Assembly: GCA_007120385.1 (NCBI GenBank)
Contig: SKNT01000208.1
Coordinates: forward strand, 1 to 50,839
Reading direction: 5' to 3'
DNA: 50,839 bases
From: Balneolales bacterium
Lineage (GTDB): Bacteria > Bacteroidota > Rhodothermia > Balneolales > Natronogracilivirgulaceae
The notes beneath the pieces were generated by a model, which saw only the letters and a list, made by a program, of their open reading frames with translations, had not been told where the DNA came from and did not search any database. Every line of letters starts with the position of its first letter. Positions within the stretch are counted from its first letter, which is position 1. Positions 25,816 through 33,952 of the stretch are shown piece after piece. A program made the translations under genes and the position numbers.

Positions 25816-28340
25816 TTCCTGTAGTGCGCCGCAAGCGCCGCCGCGCCGATCAGCAGGATGAGGATGTTGAAGATCCATGATAGCCGGCTGCCGAGGATAT
25901 GCGACCGCGGATCAAAGCGGAGTGTCAACTGGTGCTCTCCGGGCGGGATCTCGAATCCGCGCAGGATGTAATTGGTCCGGTGGATAGGTACCGGCTCCCC
26001 GTTCAGCTCGGCATGCCATCCTTCAGGATAATAGATTTCACTTAGCACGAGAAAGGAGGGGGCGTCGGTTGACAGGCTCAGCCCGATTTCGCGCGGACCG
26101 TAGACAGTCACCTCGGCTGTCCGGTTTTCAGTGGACACGATTTCCGGGATGCGGTCCGTGTCCATAAGAATGGCGGTATGCGATGCATCGAAACGGTTCA
26201 GTTCCTCAACGGCGTCACGGGCGCGCGGTGCCACGGTGATGCTGTCGGCGTACCAGGCTTTGGGGAGTGCGTTGCGGTTTTCCATGACTACGCCTTCATC
26301 GCCCTGGTAGACCACCTCCCATCCGGGAATATTGACTGGTCCGGGATAGGTAATGAAACGGGTGTTGAGCATATTAAGCACCTGCATGTTGAGCCCGGTT
26401 TCGCCTCCGAAAATGGCATGATCTATCACATCCTGGTAGTGGCTGAACTTGGCGCCGGAGTATCCGCCGATGGACGGATAGACGAATGCGGCCGGCACGG
26501 CGTTGTTGAACGGGCTGTCGCCCAGCGGAAAGGTTCGCCAGGGCCAGACCTGGCCGTCACGTTTGTGCTGCTCAACGAACCGGTCGATGGAACGCACCTG
26601 CTGCGCGACGGCGTCATAACTGGAGAGGTCGCCGGACACGAGCCCGCTTTTGTCGGCATACCTTCCGCCCACCTGTGCAAGGTCGACGGCGGCGAGAAGC
26701 ACAAGTCCGGCCAGGGCATAGGAAGCCGGGACGATGCGCATGGCCGTGACGGTCAGGAGTCCCCCGCCAAGAACAACAAACAGCAGGAGCCGCCGGCTGT
26801 CGGAGGCGGCTTTGTCCTCCCGCTGCGGCTTGATCTCCTGATCAATGTACCGGTTCACGAATTGACGCACCTGGGGGTCGTCGGCGCGCATGTTCTGCTG
26901 GCTGGCAACCTGCTGTGCCATACGCGCGCGCTCGCCCTCCTTTTCGAAATTGAGGACCGAGCCGGAAAACAGCGCGAAAAACAGAGCCACGGCAAGGACG
27001 ATTCCGCCCGGGACGTAAAGCCGCGGCAGGGTCAGGGACCCATCCACCCAGCTGTCATACACCCATTTCATGCCCATGGCCGCGATTACCGAGAAGCAGA
27101 AAACCGTGACGATCAGCCACATCTCGGGGGTGCGGAATTTGTTGAAGAACGGCAAGTACTGGAAGAAAAGATGGTTGAACCGGAACAGGTTCTCGCCGAG
27201 CGAAAAGAGAAGGGTGAGCAGCCCGGAACCCAGGAAGACGTACTTGAGGGTGCCGGGGGCGCGGAGCAGCCCGATCACGAACATCAGGAAAAGGATGGCG
27301 CCCAGATAGTGCGGACCGCTGGTGAAGGTTTTCGGTCCCCAGTAGGTGCCTTCGGCCGAGGAGCCACCGTAGCTGCCAGGGATGATGAGAGTGAGCAGCT
27401 CGCCGCGTCCCTGCGACCAGGCAAAAGCATAGTCCACATCCAGGCCGGACCCTTGGCCGGCCTCCTGCTGCAGCTCCGAACCGCCGCGGATGCTCCAGGC
27501 CGAGTACTCGTAGATGCTCCAGTAGGGCTGGATGTTGGCGGCCAGGGCCAGCAGGCCGGCCAGTACCATGAGCGCCGCGCGCCGGGACCAGTCCGGCAGC
27601 GTCTTGCCGCGGAACGCCGTCACCGAATCATACAGGAACCAGATGCCCAGTGGAAACAGAAAATAGTAGACGACCTGCACGTGCTCGGCGCGCAGAGCGA
27701 AATTGAGTGCCAGGGCAAACAGGAACAATCCGGCCAGCCGCTTTTCACCTTGCGAGAGCATCCAGTAGCCGGCCATCACCCACGGGATCCAGGAATAGGC
27801 GATAAGTTTGGAATTGTGTCCGGCCCCCACGATGATGGGTATGTAGGTGGTCAGGCAGATCCCCAGGGCGGCCAGGGCCGAGGGCAGCGGCCGGTATCCC
27901 ATCAGCCAGAAAAAGAAATAGACCCCGGTGAGGCAGAAGATGAACGGGAACACGGGGATGAAAATCCGGTTGAAGGCGCGGCGGATGAGCGTGTCCAGAT
28001 GCGTGAACGCCCGGTTGCTGATGACCGTGTAGGAGGGCATGCCGCTGAAGATATTGGAGGCCCATAGCGCATCCTCCCCGGTTTCTTCCTGATATTCGAT
28101 GACCGATTGCGCGGTGGCGCGGAACTGCTGGATGTCGTGGGCGACAAACTGCTGTCCGCCGAAATAGACTTCGCTGAAGATGAAAGAAGGGACGATCAGC
28201 AGAAAGACCAGGATGATGAGGTGCTGGAATTTCATCGGGATCTTTTCCCAGATGTCGGTCAGTGGTGCCCGGGTTTGCTCTTCCCTGCGGGCTTTGCGGG
28301 ATGCTTTTTTGTACGAAGGGTCGCGCCGTTTTTTTGCCAT
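25809..28340 (-). CDS. YfhO-family polytopic membrane protein
   Basis: The protein is 843 residues. After a basic cytosolic start (KKRRDPSYKKASRKARREE), about 12 hydrophobic segments alternate with loops up to about residue 590, followed by a large periplasmic C-terminal domain and a final transmembrane helix (LSWIFNILILLIGAAALAAH). This is the YfhO (GT-C-like) layout, and the C-terminal sequence LVLSEIYYPEGWHAELNGEPVPIHRTNY is the family hallmark. In Bacillus subtilis YfhO is needed to glycosylate lipoteichoic acid outside the membrane using undecaprenyl-linked sugar. In this Gram-negative setting the acceptor is unknown. It is the first gene of the cassette and is translationally coupled to the GT4 gene. 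Confidence 0.93.
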   Translation of the reverse strand: MAKKRRDPSYKKASRKARREEQTRAPLTDIWEKIPMKFQHLIILVFLLIVPSFIFSEVYFGGQQFVAHDIQQFRATAQSVIEYQEETGEDALWASNIFSGMPSYTVISNRAFTHLDTLIRRAFNRIFIPVFPFIFCLTGVYFFFWLMGYRPLPSALAALGICLTTYIPIIVGAGHNSKLIAYSWIPWVMAGYWMLSQGEKRLAGLFLFALALNFALRAEHVQVVYYFLFPLGIWFLYDSVTAFRGKTLPDWSRRAALMVLAGLLALAANIQPYWSIYEYSAWSIRGGSELQQEAGQGSGLDVDYAFAWSQGRGELLTLIIPGSYGGSSAEGTYWGPKTFTSGPHYLGAILFLMFVIGLLRAPGTLKYVFLGSGLLTLLFSLGENLFRFNHLFFQYLPFFNKFRTPEMWLIVTVFCFSVIAAMGMKWVYDSWVDGSLTLPRLYVPGGIVLAVALFFALFSGSVLNFEKEGERARMAQQVASQQNMRADDPQVRQFVNRYIDQEIKPQREDKAASDSRRLLLFVVLGGGLLTVTAMRIVPASYALAGLVLLAAVDLAQVGGRYADKSGLVSGDLSSYDAVAQQVRSIDRFVEQHKRDGQVWPWRTFPLGDSPFNNAVPAAFVYPSIGGYSGAKFSHYQDVIDHAIFGGETGLNMQVLNMLNTRFITYPGPVNIPGWEVVYQGDEGVVMENRNALPKAWYADSITVAPRARDAVEELNRFDASHTAILMDTDRIPEIVSTENRTAEVTVYGPREIGLSLSTDAPSFLVLSEIYYPEGWHAELNGEPVPIHRTNYILRGFEIPPGEHQLTLRFDPRSHILGSRLSWIFNILILLIGAAALAAHYRKW

Positions 28341-28462
28341 TTCCGGTTAAGAGGATAAATGTGTTATGTGTAGCGGGTATGGTCTGGCGTTTCGCTGCCG
28401 GTGCTGCAAGAACGAGATGGCAGGTGTGGTTTCAGGGCTGGATTGCCGGAAGGATGCGGCTG

Positions 28463-28750
28463 TCAGTCGATTACCCGAGGGACCCGGAAATAGTCGGAAT
28501 CGGCATCCGGTGCATTCTTGAGGGCCTCTTCGTGGTCAAGCGGGGGAAGCGCCTTGTCGGGCCGGAACCCGGTCTCGGCATCAGTCACATGTTCCAGCGG
28601 CGGGATGTCAGATGTATCGACCTGTTCAAGCAGTTCCATGTAGCCCAGGATGTCGTTCATGTCTTTGACAAGATTGCCGGCCTCCTCATCGGATAGCTGC
28701 AGGCGCGCGAGGTTGGCCATGTACTTTACATCATCGATTGTTACCGACAT
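28463..28750 (-). CDS. gatC: Asp/Glu-tRNA amidotransferase subunit C
   Basis: The protein is 95 residues from the ATG at 28750. The longer frame to 28819 adds 23 residues without family character. It matches GatC throughout: VTIDDVKYMANLARLQLSDEE, MNDILGYMELLEQVDTSDIPPL, and the C-terminal ALKNAPDADSDYFRVPRVID. GatC stabilises the GatA/GatB complex that amidates misacylated Glu-tRNA-Gln and Asp-tRNA-Asn. gatA and gatB are not in this window, which is common for this gene. It is divergent from ptsH and precedes the YfhO-like gene with 122 bases between, possibly co-transcribed. Confidence 0.95.
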   Translation of the reverse strand: MSVTIDDVKYMANLARLQLSDEEAGNLVKDMNDILGYMELLEQVDTSDIPPLEHVTDAETGFRPDKALPPLDHEEALKNAPDADSDYFRVPRVID

Positions 28751-28952
28751 ACTAAAAACGGATTTGAGAATTGATAGAACGATTGAAGATTGCCGGCAAG
28801 TTACGAAATGTGCGGTCAAAGTGTAACTTTGTGCCGTTTAATTGCTCTTTGAGCATGCTTATATTCGAGTCCGGTTGAATGACCGCCGGAAAAAGCGTTT
28901 TTATGAAGGAAGCCACTATGATTTTTTATGGTGATATATGTAGATTGCACGC
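28751..28952. promoter_or_regulatory. Divergent region gatC versus ptsH
   Basis: The 202 bases hold promoters in both directions. The clearest element is TAACTTTG at 28824-28831 for ptsH, inside an inverted repeat CAAAGT-GTA-ACTTTG at 28817-28831. Read on the other strand the repeat gives a near match (TA, three bases, TTTG) for gatC. No ribosome-binding site stands out before ptsH. Confidence 0.45.
28817..28831 (+). promoter_or_regulatory. Palindromic candidate -7 element for ptsH
   Basis: CAAAGT-GTA-ACTTTG is a perfect 6-bp inverted repeat with a 3-base spacer. Its right half with the preceding TA gives TAACTTTG. It could serve as a -7 box, a regulator operator, or both. The leader to the ptsH ATG would be about 115 bases. 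Confidence 0.35.
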
Positions 28953-29225
28953 ATGATTAAGAAAAAAGTCACTGTACAGAATGCAGCCGGTATTCATGCA
29001 AGGCCGGCCTCTCTTATAGTAAAAGAAGCAACCCGGTTTGCCTCGGATTTCCACGTCCATATGTATGGGTACCGGATAAACGGGAAAAGCATCCTGGGTC
29101 TTTTGACCCTCGCGGCGGAACAGGGTGCAGAGCTTGAGCTGGAGATGGACGGTCCGGATGAGCAGGAGGCCATGGAGAAGATCGCCTCTCTGTTTAGCAA
29201 CGGTTTCAGGCTGGAAGAGGGGTGA
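28953..29225 (+). CDS. ptsH: PTS phosphocarrier HPr
   Basis: The protein is 90 residues, the usual HPr length. It carries phosphate from enzyme I on His15 in AGIHARPAS, with the neighbouring Arg17 conserved. Ser46 in NGKSILGLLTLA is the position phosphorylated by HPr kinase/phosphorylase in other bacteria, and the flanking residues fit that site. It is soluble and cytosolic. The stop overlaps the GTG of ptsI (GTGA), so the two are coupled. No PTS permease genes are near, so the pair may be regulatory or serve a distant permease. Confidence 0.96.
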   Translation: MIKKKVTVQNAAGIHARPASLIVKEATRFASDFHVHMYGYRINGKSILGLLTLAAEQGAELELEMDGPDEQEAMEKIASLFSNGFRLEEG

Positions 29226-31042
29226 TTAATACCAAACAGAAGCAGATTTTTATGCAAGAAGAACAGGCACATGAGTCTAACATCAAGCTTACCGGCATCA
29301 CGGCCGTAACCGGCCTGGTGATGGGCATTGCACGTTTATATACCAGAGGCAACATCAATATCAATCCGGAGCCGGTGGAAGAGAGCCGCCTGCCTGAAGA
29401 AAAGAAAAAATTCGAACAGGCGCGCATGACGGTCGGAATGACCATGGAACGGCTATCTGACTTTGCTGATTCGCGAAATGACTCGGACACCCGCGACATC
29501 ATGAATGCGCATTACGAGATTCTTAACGATCCGGAACTGGAAGCCATGGTACTGCGGCTCATAGATGAGAAAAGCTATCGGGCAGAAAAAGCGATCTATG
29601 ATGCTTTTCAGCATTATATCGACCTCATCAAGTCCAACGAGAAATCCTTCCTCGTCTCGCGCCTTGCCGACTTGCGGGATGTTCGCGACCGCATGATTCT
29701 CAATGTGCAGCAGCTGGCGGTTATTGCCAGTTTTGGCAAAGACGCCGTCATGGTGGCTGAGGATGTGTCACCCATTGAGGTGATCACATTCGCCCGTAAT
29801 GGCGTGAAAGGCATTATCTGCACGGAAGGGGGACTCACCTCGCACGCTTCCATCATTGCAAATGCCATGGGGATCCCGATGATCATCGGTGCAAAATCCG
29901 CATTGCGTACGGTTCAGGATGGCGACACCATTATCCTGGACGGGTTCGGCCAGAGTGTAATTGTCCGACCCGATGATGAAACCTCGAGTTCTTTCACACG
30001 CGTCATCAAATGGCAGAAAGAAGAAGAAAAGTTTCTGCGGAAGGTGATCGACAAGCCCTCCGAAACCCTGTGCGGCACCAGGATCCACCTTCAGGCCAAT
30101 ATCGATTTCGAGGACGAGGTTCTTAATATTGAAAAGTACCGCGCCGAGGGGATCGGACTGCTTCGGACAGATACCCTGCTCATGAATTCCGGGTCGCTTG
30201 CCATGGACCAAAACCGCCAGGAAGAGTTCTGTCAGACGGCATACGCCGGCAGCGGCTCGGCTCCGGTTACGGTCCGCCTGCTGGATGTGGGCGGCGACAA
30301 GCTGCTGAACATAAAGGCGAAAGAAGCCAATCCGTTCCTGGGTTGGAGAGGCGTTCGGATTCTGCTGGACCGCAGAGAGCTGCTTCAGAGTCAGCTCGAG
30401 GCGATCTGCCGCGTTGCCGGCAGGTATCCCGGCCGCACGCGCATCCTGGTTCCAATGATCTCCAACCTGGATGAGTTTTTGGAAGTGAAAAGCGAACTGG
30501 CAGGGATACAGAGCTTGCTGGAGAAACGCGGAGTTCCGATAGATCGCAAAATCAAGCTGGGAATCATGGTGGAAGTGCCAAGTGTTGCGATCCAGGTACG
30601 GATGTATGCCGCTCATACGGATTTTTTCAGCATCGGAACCAATGACCTGACCCAGTATACACTGGCAGTGGACCGTGGCAACAACCTTATTGCTTCGCTG
30701 TACCAGCCGCTGCATCCCGCCGTCCTGGCCCTTATTTCCATGACGGTTCATGCTGGTAGCGAATCCGGAGTGCCTGTTGCCGTCTGTGGAGAGCTTGCAT
30801 CCGATCCGTTTGCCGCCCTTGTGCTTGCAGGACTGGGAGTCCGTGAACTGAGCATGACGCCCCGGCTTATTCCGAAGGTAAAGCAGGCCGTACGCCTTCA
30901 TGATCTAGACGAAATGAAGGCACTTTCGAAAGCCCAGATGGACAGCAGCACCCGTGCGGACAGGGAGGCCATCCACAAGGAATGGCAGGATAAATACGAA
31001 TTGAAACTCAAGGAAGAACGCTCCAGGGCAATCACTCTATAA
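29222..31042 (+). CDS. ptsI: PTS enzyme I (PEP-protein phosphotransferase)
   Basis: The protein is 606 residues from the GTG at 29222, which overlaps the ptsH stop and has GAAGAGG just upstream. An ATG at 29252 would remove ten residues. It autophosphorylates from PEP on His208 in GGLTSHASIIANAMGIP, then passes the phosphate to HPr. The PEP-binding barrel shows GIGLLRTDTLLM, GWRGVRILLDR, MVEVPSVAIQ, FFSIGTNDLTQYTLAVDR and the catalytic-type Cys in AVCGELASDP. The N-terminal HPr-binding helical domain is intact. The length is slightly above the E. coli enzyme (575) because of the N-terminus and a charged C-terminal tail. Confidence 0.95.
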   Translation: MINTKQKQIFMQEEQAHESNIKLTGITAVTGLVMGIARLYTRGNININPEPVEESRLPEEKKKFEQARMTVGMTMERLSDFADSRNDSDTRDIMNAHYEILNDPELEAMVLRLIDEKSYRAEKAIYDAFQHYIDLIKSNEKSFLVSRLADLRDVRDRMILNVQQLAVIASFGKDAVMVAEDVSPIEVITFARNGVKGIICTEGGLTSHASIIANAMGIPMIIGAKSALRTVQDGDTIILDGFGQSVIVRPDDETSSSFTRVIKWQKEEEKFLRKVIDKPSETLCGTRIHLQANIDFEDEVLNIEKYRAEGIGLLRTDTLLMNSGSLAMDQNRQEEFCQTAYAGSGSAPVTVRLLDVGGDKLLNIKAKEANPFLGWRGVRILLDRRELLQSQLEAICRVAGRYPGRTRILVPMISNLDEFLEVKSELAGIQSLLEKRGVPIDRKIKLGIMVEVPSVAIQVRMYAAHTDFFSIGTNDLTQYTLAVDRGNNLIASLYQPLHPAVLALISMTVHAGSESGVPVAVCGELASDPFAALVLAGLGVRELSMTPRLIPKVKQAVRLHDLDEMKALSKAQMDSSTRADREAIHKEWQDKYELKLKEERSRAITL

Positions 31043-31089
31043 AGTAGAGTGATTTAATCCGAAGAAAATTGAAGTTGCTCTTCTTTTTT
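31030..31089 (+). terminator. Candidate terminator after ptsI
   Basis: A perfect 10-bp stem AATCACTCTA/TAGAGTGATT with loop TAAAG spans 31030-31054 and contains the ptsI stop codon in its loop. It is followed by AT-rich sequence, a small GAAG/CTTC hairpin and a six-T run ending at 31089. The first stem lacks a direct T-tract, so its role may be mRNA protection as much as termination. Confidence 0.5.
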
Positions 31090-31281
31090 GGTTAAAATCT
31101 TTACCGGAAAAGCGCTTGCATAATAATTTTATTTAAGTTAATGACATATAACAACATAATTATTTAATGTTAAATAAAGTATTATATTAATAATTAAGGC
31201 AAATGTATTTTGTGTGGTTAAAAAATATGGTATATTTGATTTCGATGTATCTCCCCCATCACATCAAAAACAAATGATATC
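31090..31281 (+). promoter_or_regulatory. AT-rich promoter island for the CBM48 gene
   Basis: This stretch is far more AT-rich than all neighbouring sequence. It contains a perfect inverted repeat TTATTTAA-TG-TTAAATAA at 31160-31177 and a good promoter: TTTG at 31209-31212, 18 bases, then TATATTTG at 31231-31238. The transcript would begin near 31245, about 37 bases before the ATG. Confidence 0.6.
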
Positions 31282-31581
31282 ATGATTGAGAAAAAATTCA
31301 CTCCCAAGAGAACCATATGCAAAGTTACATTCCGGGTTCCGGAAGAGTGGGCTGAAAGGGAAGTGGCCGTAGTAGGTGACTTCAACGAATGGGACACGGA
31401 AGCGAACAAACTGGAACAGAAGAACGGTTCCTGGGAAATTTCGCTTCGTCTGGCTCCCCAGACAGAATACCGTTTCCGCTATCTCCTTGATGGCGAGCGC
31501 TGGGCAAATGACGACTCGGCCGACGGTTACGCGACCAACCCGTATGGAACAGAGGATTCACTGCTGATTATCGGCAGCTGA
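31282..31581 (+). CDS. Small CBM48/isoamylase early-set domain protein
   Basis: The protein is 99 residues and consists of a single domain. The motifs CKVTFRVPEEWAEREVAVVGDFNEWD, a short charged turn, GSWEISLRLAPQTEYRFRYLLDG and WANDDSAD match the glycogen-binding-type CBM48 / AMPK-beta fold, a beta sandwich. The Trp in NEWD and the aromatic in RFRYLLDG are the usual sugar-contact residues. With no catalytic partner fused to it, the protein probably binds glycogen or acts as a subunit or regulator. It lies between ptsI and birA with its own strong promoter and a branched terminator, so it is an independent unit. The target is unknown. Confidence 0.88.
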   Translation: MIEKKFTPKRTICKVTFRVPEEWAEREVAVVGDFNEWDTEANKLEQKNGSWEISLRLAPQTEYRFRYLLDGERWANDDSADGYATNPYGTEDSLLIIGS

Positions 31582-31603
31582 TCCATCCGAAGAGTAGGGC
31601 TGC

Positions 31604-31668
31604 ACGGCCAACCGTGTATTGCTGTGGTACGGTTGCACAGCAAGGCATGGCTGGCCGTTTTTTTATTT
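31604..31668 (+). terminator. Branched intrinsic terminator after the CBM48 gene
   Basis: An outer stem ACGGCCA (31604-31610)/TGGCCGT (31652-31658) closes a region with an inner perfect 8-bp hairpin TTGCTGTG/CACAGCAA (31619-31643). Seven T follow directly. Confidence 0.75.
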
Positions 31669-31740
31669 CAGCAGCGTCCTCAAAAAAGAGCCCTTTTTTT
31701 TGTATAATCAGAAAAATCAATCGGAACGCATTCCGCTGCA

Positions 31741-32532
31741 TTGTTTGACATTTCCACCTTTTACCGACTTCTGCAGACCGATTGGCTGGGCAGGAAATTC
31801 TGGTTCTACCGGAAACTGGAGTCCACCAACCGTTATCTGCATGAAATACCGGATGAACGTCTCCCGCATGGTTTGGTGTGTCTGACCGACAGCCAGCTGA
31901 AAGGCAAGGGACAATTCGGGCGCGTCTGGTATTCCAGTCCGGAGGAAAATCTCACTTTTACCATTGTACTCCGGCCGGGAACCAATATCCGTCTGCAGCT
32001 CATCTCCCTGGCCGTGATGCTGGCGCTCAGGGAAACCATCACGGCAACGGTTGCCTGTGAAAGCGTAATAAAATGGCCCAACGACCTGCTCATATCGGAA
32101 AGAAAAGTGGCCGGCCTGCTCACCGAATGCCGGTACAACGGACATAATCTGGATCGCATGCTCCTGGGTGCCGGAATTAATGTCAACCAGCAGACCTTCG
32201 CACCGGAACTGGAGAACAAGGCAACATCCATTCGTCACCACGCAGGCGGGCAACCATTGGACCGTGCATTGCTCCTGGCTGTTTTCCTGAACCGCCTGGA
32301 GCCGCTCCTGGCAATGGCCGAAGCAGGTGATATCGAACTTGTCCGAAACATAAACCGGAGCATACAGGGCTACGGGAAATGGGTCTCACTGCTTGTGGAT
32401 GGAAAAAGAGAGGATACCCCGGTCAAAATCCTCGGCGTTAATGAATACGGGTACCTGATGGTGTTAACAGCAAATGATGATGTCAAAACGTTCACCCATG
32501 AACAGGTCCGGATCCAAACAAGACCTGATTGA
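31741..32532 (+). CDS. birA: Biotin-[acetyl-CoA-carboxylase] ligase
   Basis: The protein is 263 residues. The start is a TTG at 31741, since no ATG or GTG lies upstream in frame and the family homology begins at once. A TATAAT box at 31703-31708 fits as its promoter. Biotin protein ligase motifs are LESTNRYL, GKGQFGRVWYSSP (biotinyl-AMP loop, a variant of GRGRRGRxW), IKWPNDLLI and KVAGLLTE, followed by the C-terminal SH3-like domain with LLVDGK and VKILGVNEYGYLMV. The N-terminal DNA-binding domain of E. coli BirA is absent, so it is the enzyme-only form that biotinylates carboxylase carrier proteins. Its 3-prime end overlaps tilS. Confidence 0.92.
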   Translation: MFDISTFYRLLQTDWLGRKFWFYRKLESTNRYLHEIPDERLPHGLVCLTDSQLKGKGQFGRVWYSSPEENLTFTIVLRPGTNIRLQLISLAVMLALRETITATVACESVIKWPNDLLISERKVAGLLTECRYNGHNLDRMLLGAGINVNQQTFAPELENKATSIRHHAGGQPLDRALLLAVFLNRLEPLLAMAEAGDIELVRNINRSIQGYGKWVSLLVDGKREDTPVKILGVNEYGYLMVLTANDDVKTFTHEQVRIQTRPD

Positions 32533-33952
32533 CCGGATCTCGGCTGAAATTGAAAATAGCGGCTTGCCGGTTGAAAAGCATCCCGTGGTTGCCGGTGTGA
32601 GCGGGGGAGTCGACTCCATGGTGCTGCTCTGGATACTCGCTGTGGCACTGAAAATGCAGGTTGTTGCCGTGCATGTCAATTATGGGAAACGGGGGGAAGA
32701 TTCCCTGGCCGATGAAGAACTGGTCCGGCGGTTTTGCAGCGATTACGATATTTCCTGTGAAGTGCACCGGGATCTGTCCGGTGACGACTCATCAGAAATG
32801 CAGTCCGGGAACTTCCAGGACCATGCCCGCAACTTTCGGCGCAACTTGCTGTGCCGCATCATGGAGAAACACGAAGCATGTGCCATTTTCCTGGCACACC
32901 ACCAGGATGATCAGACCGAAACCGTTTTCCAGAAGCTCCTGCGCGGCGCCGCACCGGAAAAATGGACGGGCATGGTCGTGTCCGATCCGCCCTGGCACCG
33001 CCCGCTGCTGGGCGTAACAAAACAGGATCTGCTCAACTTTGCCGGCGCCCGTGGCATTCCCTACCGCACCGATGCGACCAACCTGGAATCCGGCTACACA
33101 CGAAACATCCTCCGGAACGAAGTTTTTCCCCTGCTTGACAAATCGTTTCCCGCCTGGCGCCAGAATATCGACCGGGTAGCCCGTGCCGGTTTGCGGCATC
33201 ACGAAATGCTGGATTACGTTACCGGACAGGTGACTATCTCCAAGCCGGAACCGGCAACAGGCACGAAACAGCGAAACATAACCGGTCTCCATCCCGCAAT
33301 GCAACCGGCCGCCGACCTGGACCGCGACGGATGGACCGCACTTCCACCCGGTTTGCGAACAGCCGTGGCCAGACACTGGATTGCGGGGCAGTCGGGATAT
33401 TCCGGATGGAGCAAGGGTGAGGTGGAGCGCCTGGCCGACCTGGAGCATCTGCCGACCGGCAGCACAATTGATATGGTTCACGGTCTTGCCATTATGCGGG
33501 ATCGTGACCGTTTTGTGATTCTCACCGGTCCGTCCGGCCGCATCAGCCATGTCCTGAAACGTTCTGAACTCGGCAGTCACGAAACGACCCTTGCCGGGGT
33601 TTCGTTTGCCGTTGACCGCTACCGGCAGAAACGCAAAGGCCATGCACTGCAACTGGATATTGACGCGCTGCCCGAAGAGATGCTGCTGCGCACCTGGCAT
33701 CATGGCGACCGCATCCGTCCGCTCGGCATGGAAGGCACGCAAAGTCTGTCAGATCTCCTCACCAACAAAAAGGTTTCGGCGGCAAAAAAAAATATGACTT
33801 TGCTTCTGGTTTCTTTTGATGCAAAAGTTCATGCCGTTATATTTCCACATCGCCTGGAAAGTGGTGAAATGGGAATCATAGCCGAACACACCCGGTGTCA
33901 CTCGGAAGGGCAACCAGTACTTCTAATCCAAAAACCGGATCATCATTCATGA
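32498..33952 (+). CDS. tilS: tRNA(Ile)-lysidine synthase
   Basis: The protein is 484 residues from the ATG at 32498. An ATG at 32474 would add eight residues, and both overlap the end of birA. It modifies cytidine 34 of tRNA-Ile(CAU) to lysidine, which is essential for AUA decoding. The PP-loop ATPase motif is VSGGVDSMVL, followed by HVNYGKRGEDSLADE, AHHQDDQTETVFQKLLRG, and RGIPYRTDATN with NILRNEVFPLL. A C-terminal substrate-binding domain follows with RTWHHGDRIRPLGM and KKVSAAKKN. The stop overlaps the hpt start as ATGA. The order birA-tilS-hpt on one strand implies a single transcript. Confidence 0.95.
   Translation: MNRSGSKQDLIDRISAEIENSGLPVEKHPVVAGVSGGVDSMVLLWILAVALKMQVVAVHVNYGKRGEDSLADEELVRRFCSDYDISCEVHRDLSGDDSSEMQSGNFQDHARNFRRNLLCRIMEKHEACAIFLAHHQDDQTETVFQKLLRGAAPEKWTGMVVSDPPWHRPLLGVTKQDLLNFAGARGIPYRTDATNLESGYTRNILRNEVFPLLDKSFPAWRQNIDRVARAGLRHHEMLDYVTGQVTISKPEPATGTKQRNITGLHPAMQPAADLDRDGWTALPPGLRTAVARHWIAGQSGYSGWSKGEVERLADLEHLPTGSTIDMVHGLAIMRDRDRFVILTGPSGRISHVLKRSELGSHETTLAGVSFAVDRYRQKRKGHALQLDIDALPEEMLLRTWHHGDRIRPLGMEGTQSLSDLLTNKKVSAAKKNMTLLLVSFDAKVHAVIFPHRLESGEMGIIAEHTRCHSEGQPVLLIQKPDHHS

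Noticed and set aside
26178-28067. A 629-codon open frame on the plus strand
   Set aside because: It is antisense to the YfhO-family gene. Its translation is rich in Gly, Glu, Gln and His with no domain, as expected from the mirror of GC-rich coding sequence.
29768-30901. A 377-codon open frame on the minus strand
   Set aside because: It is antisense to ptsI, whose motifs are complete.
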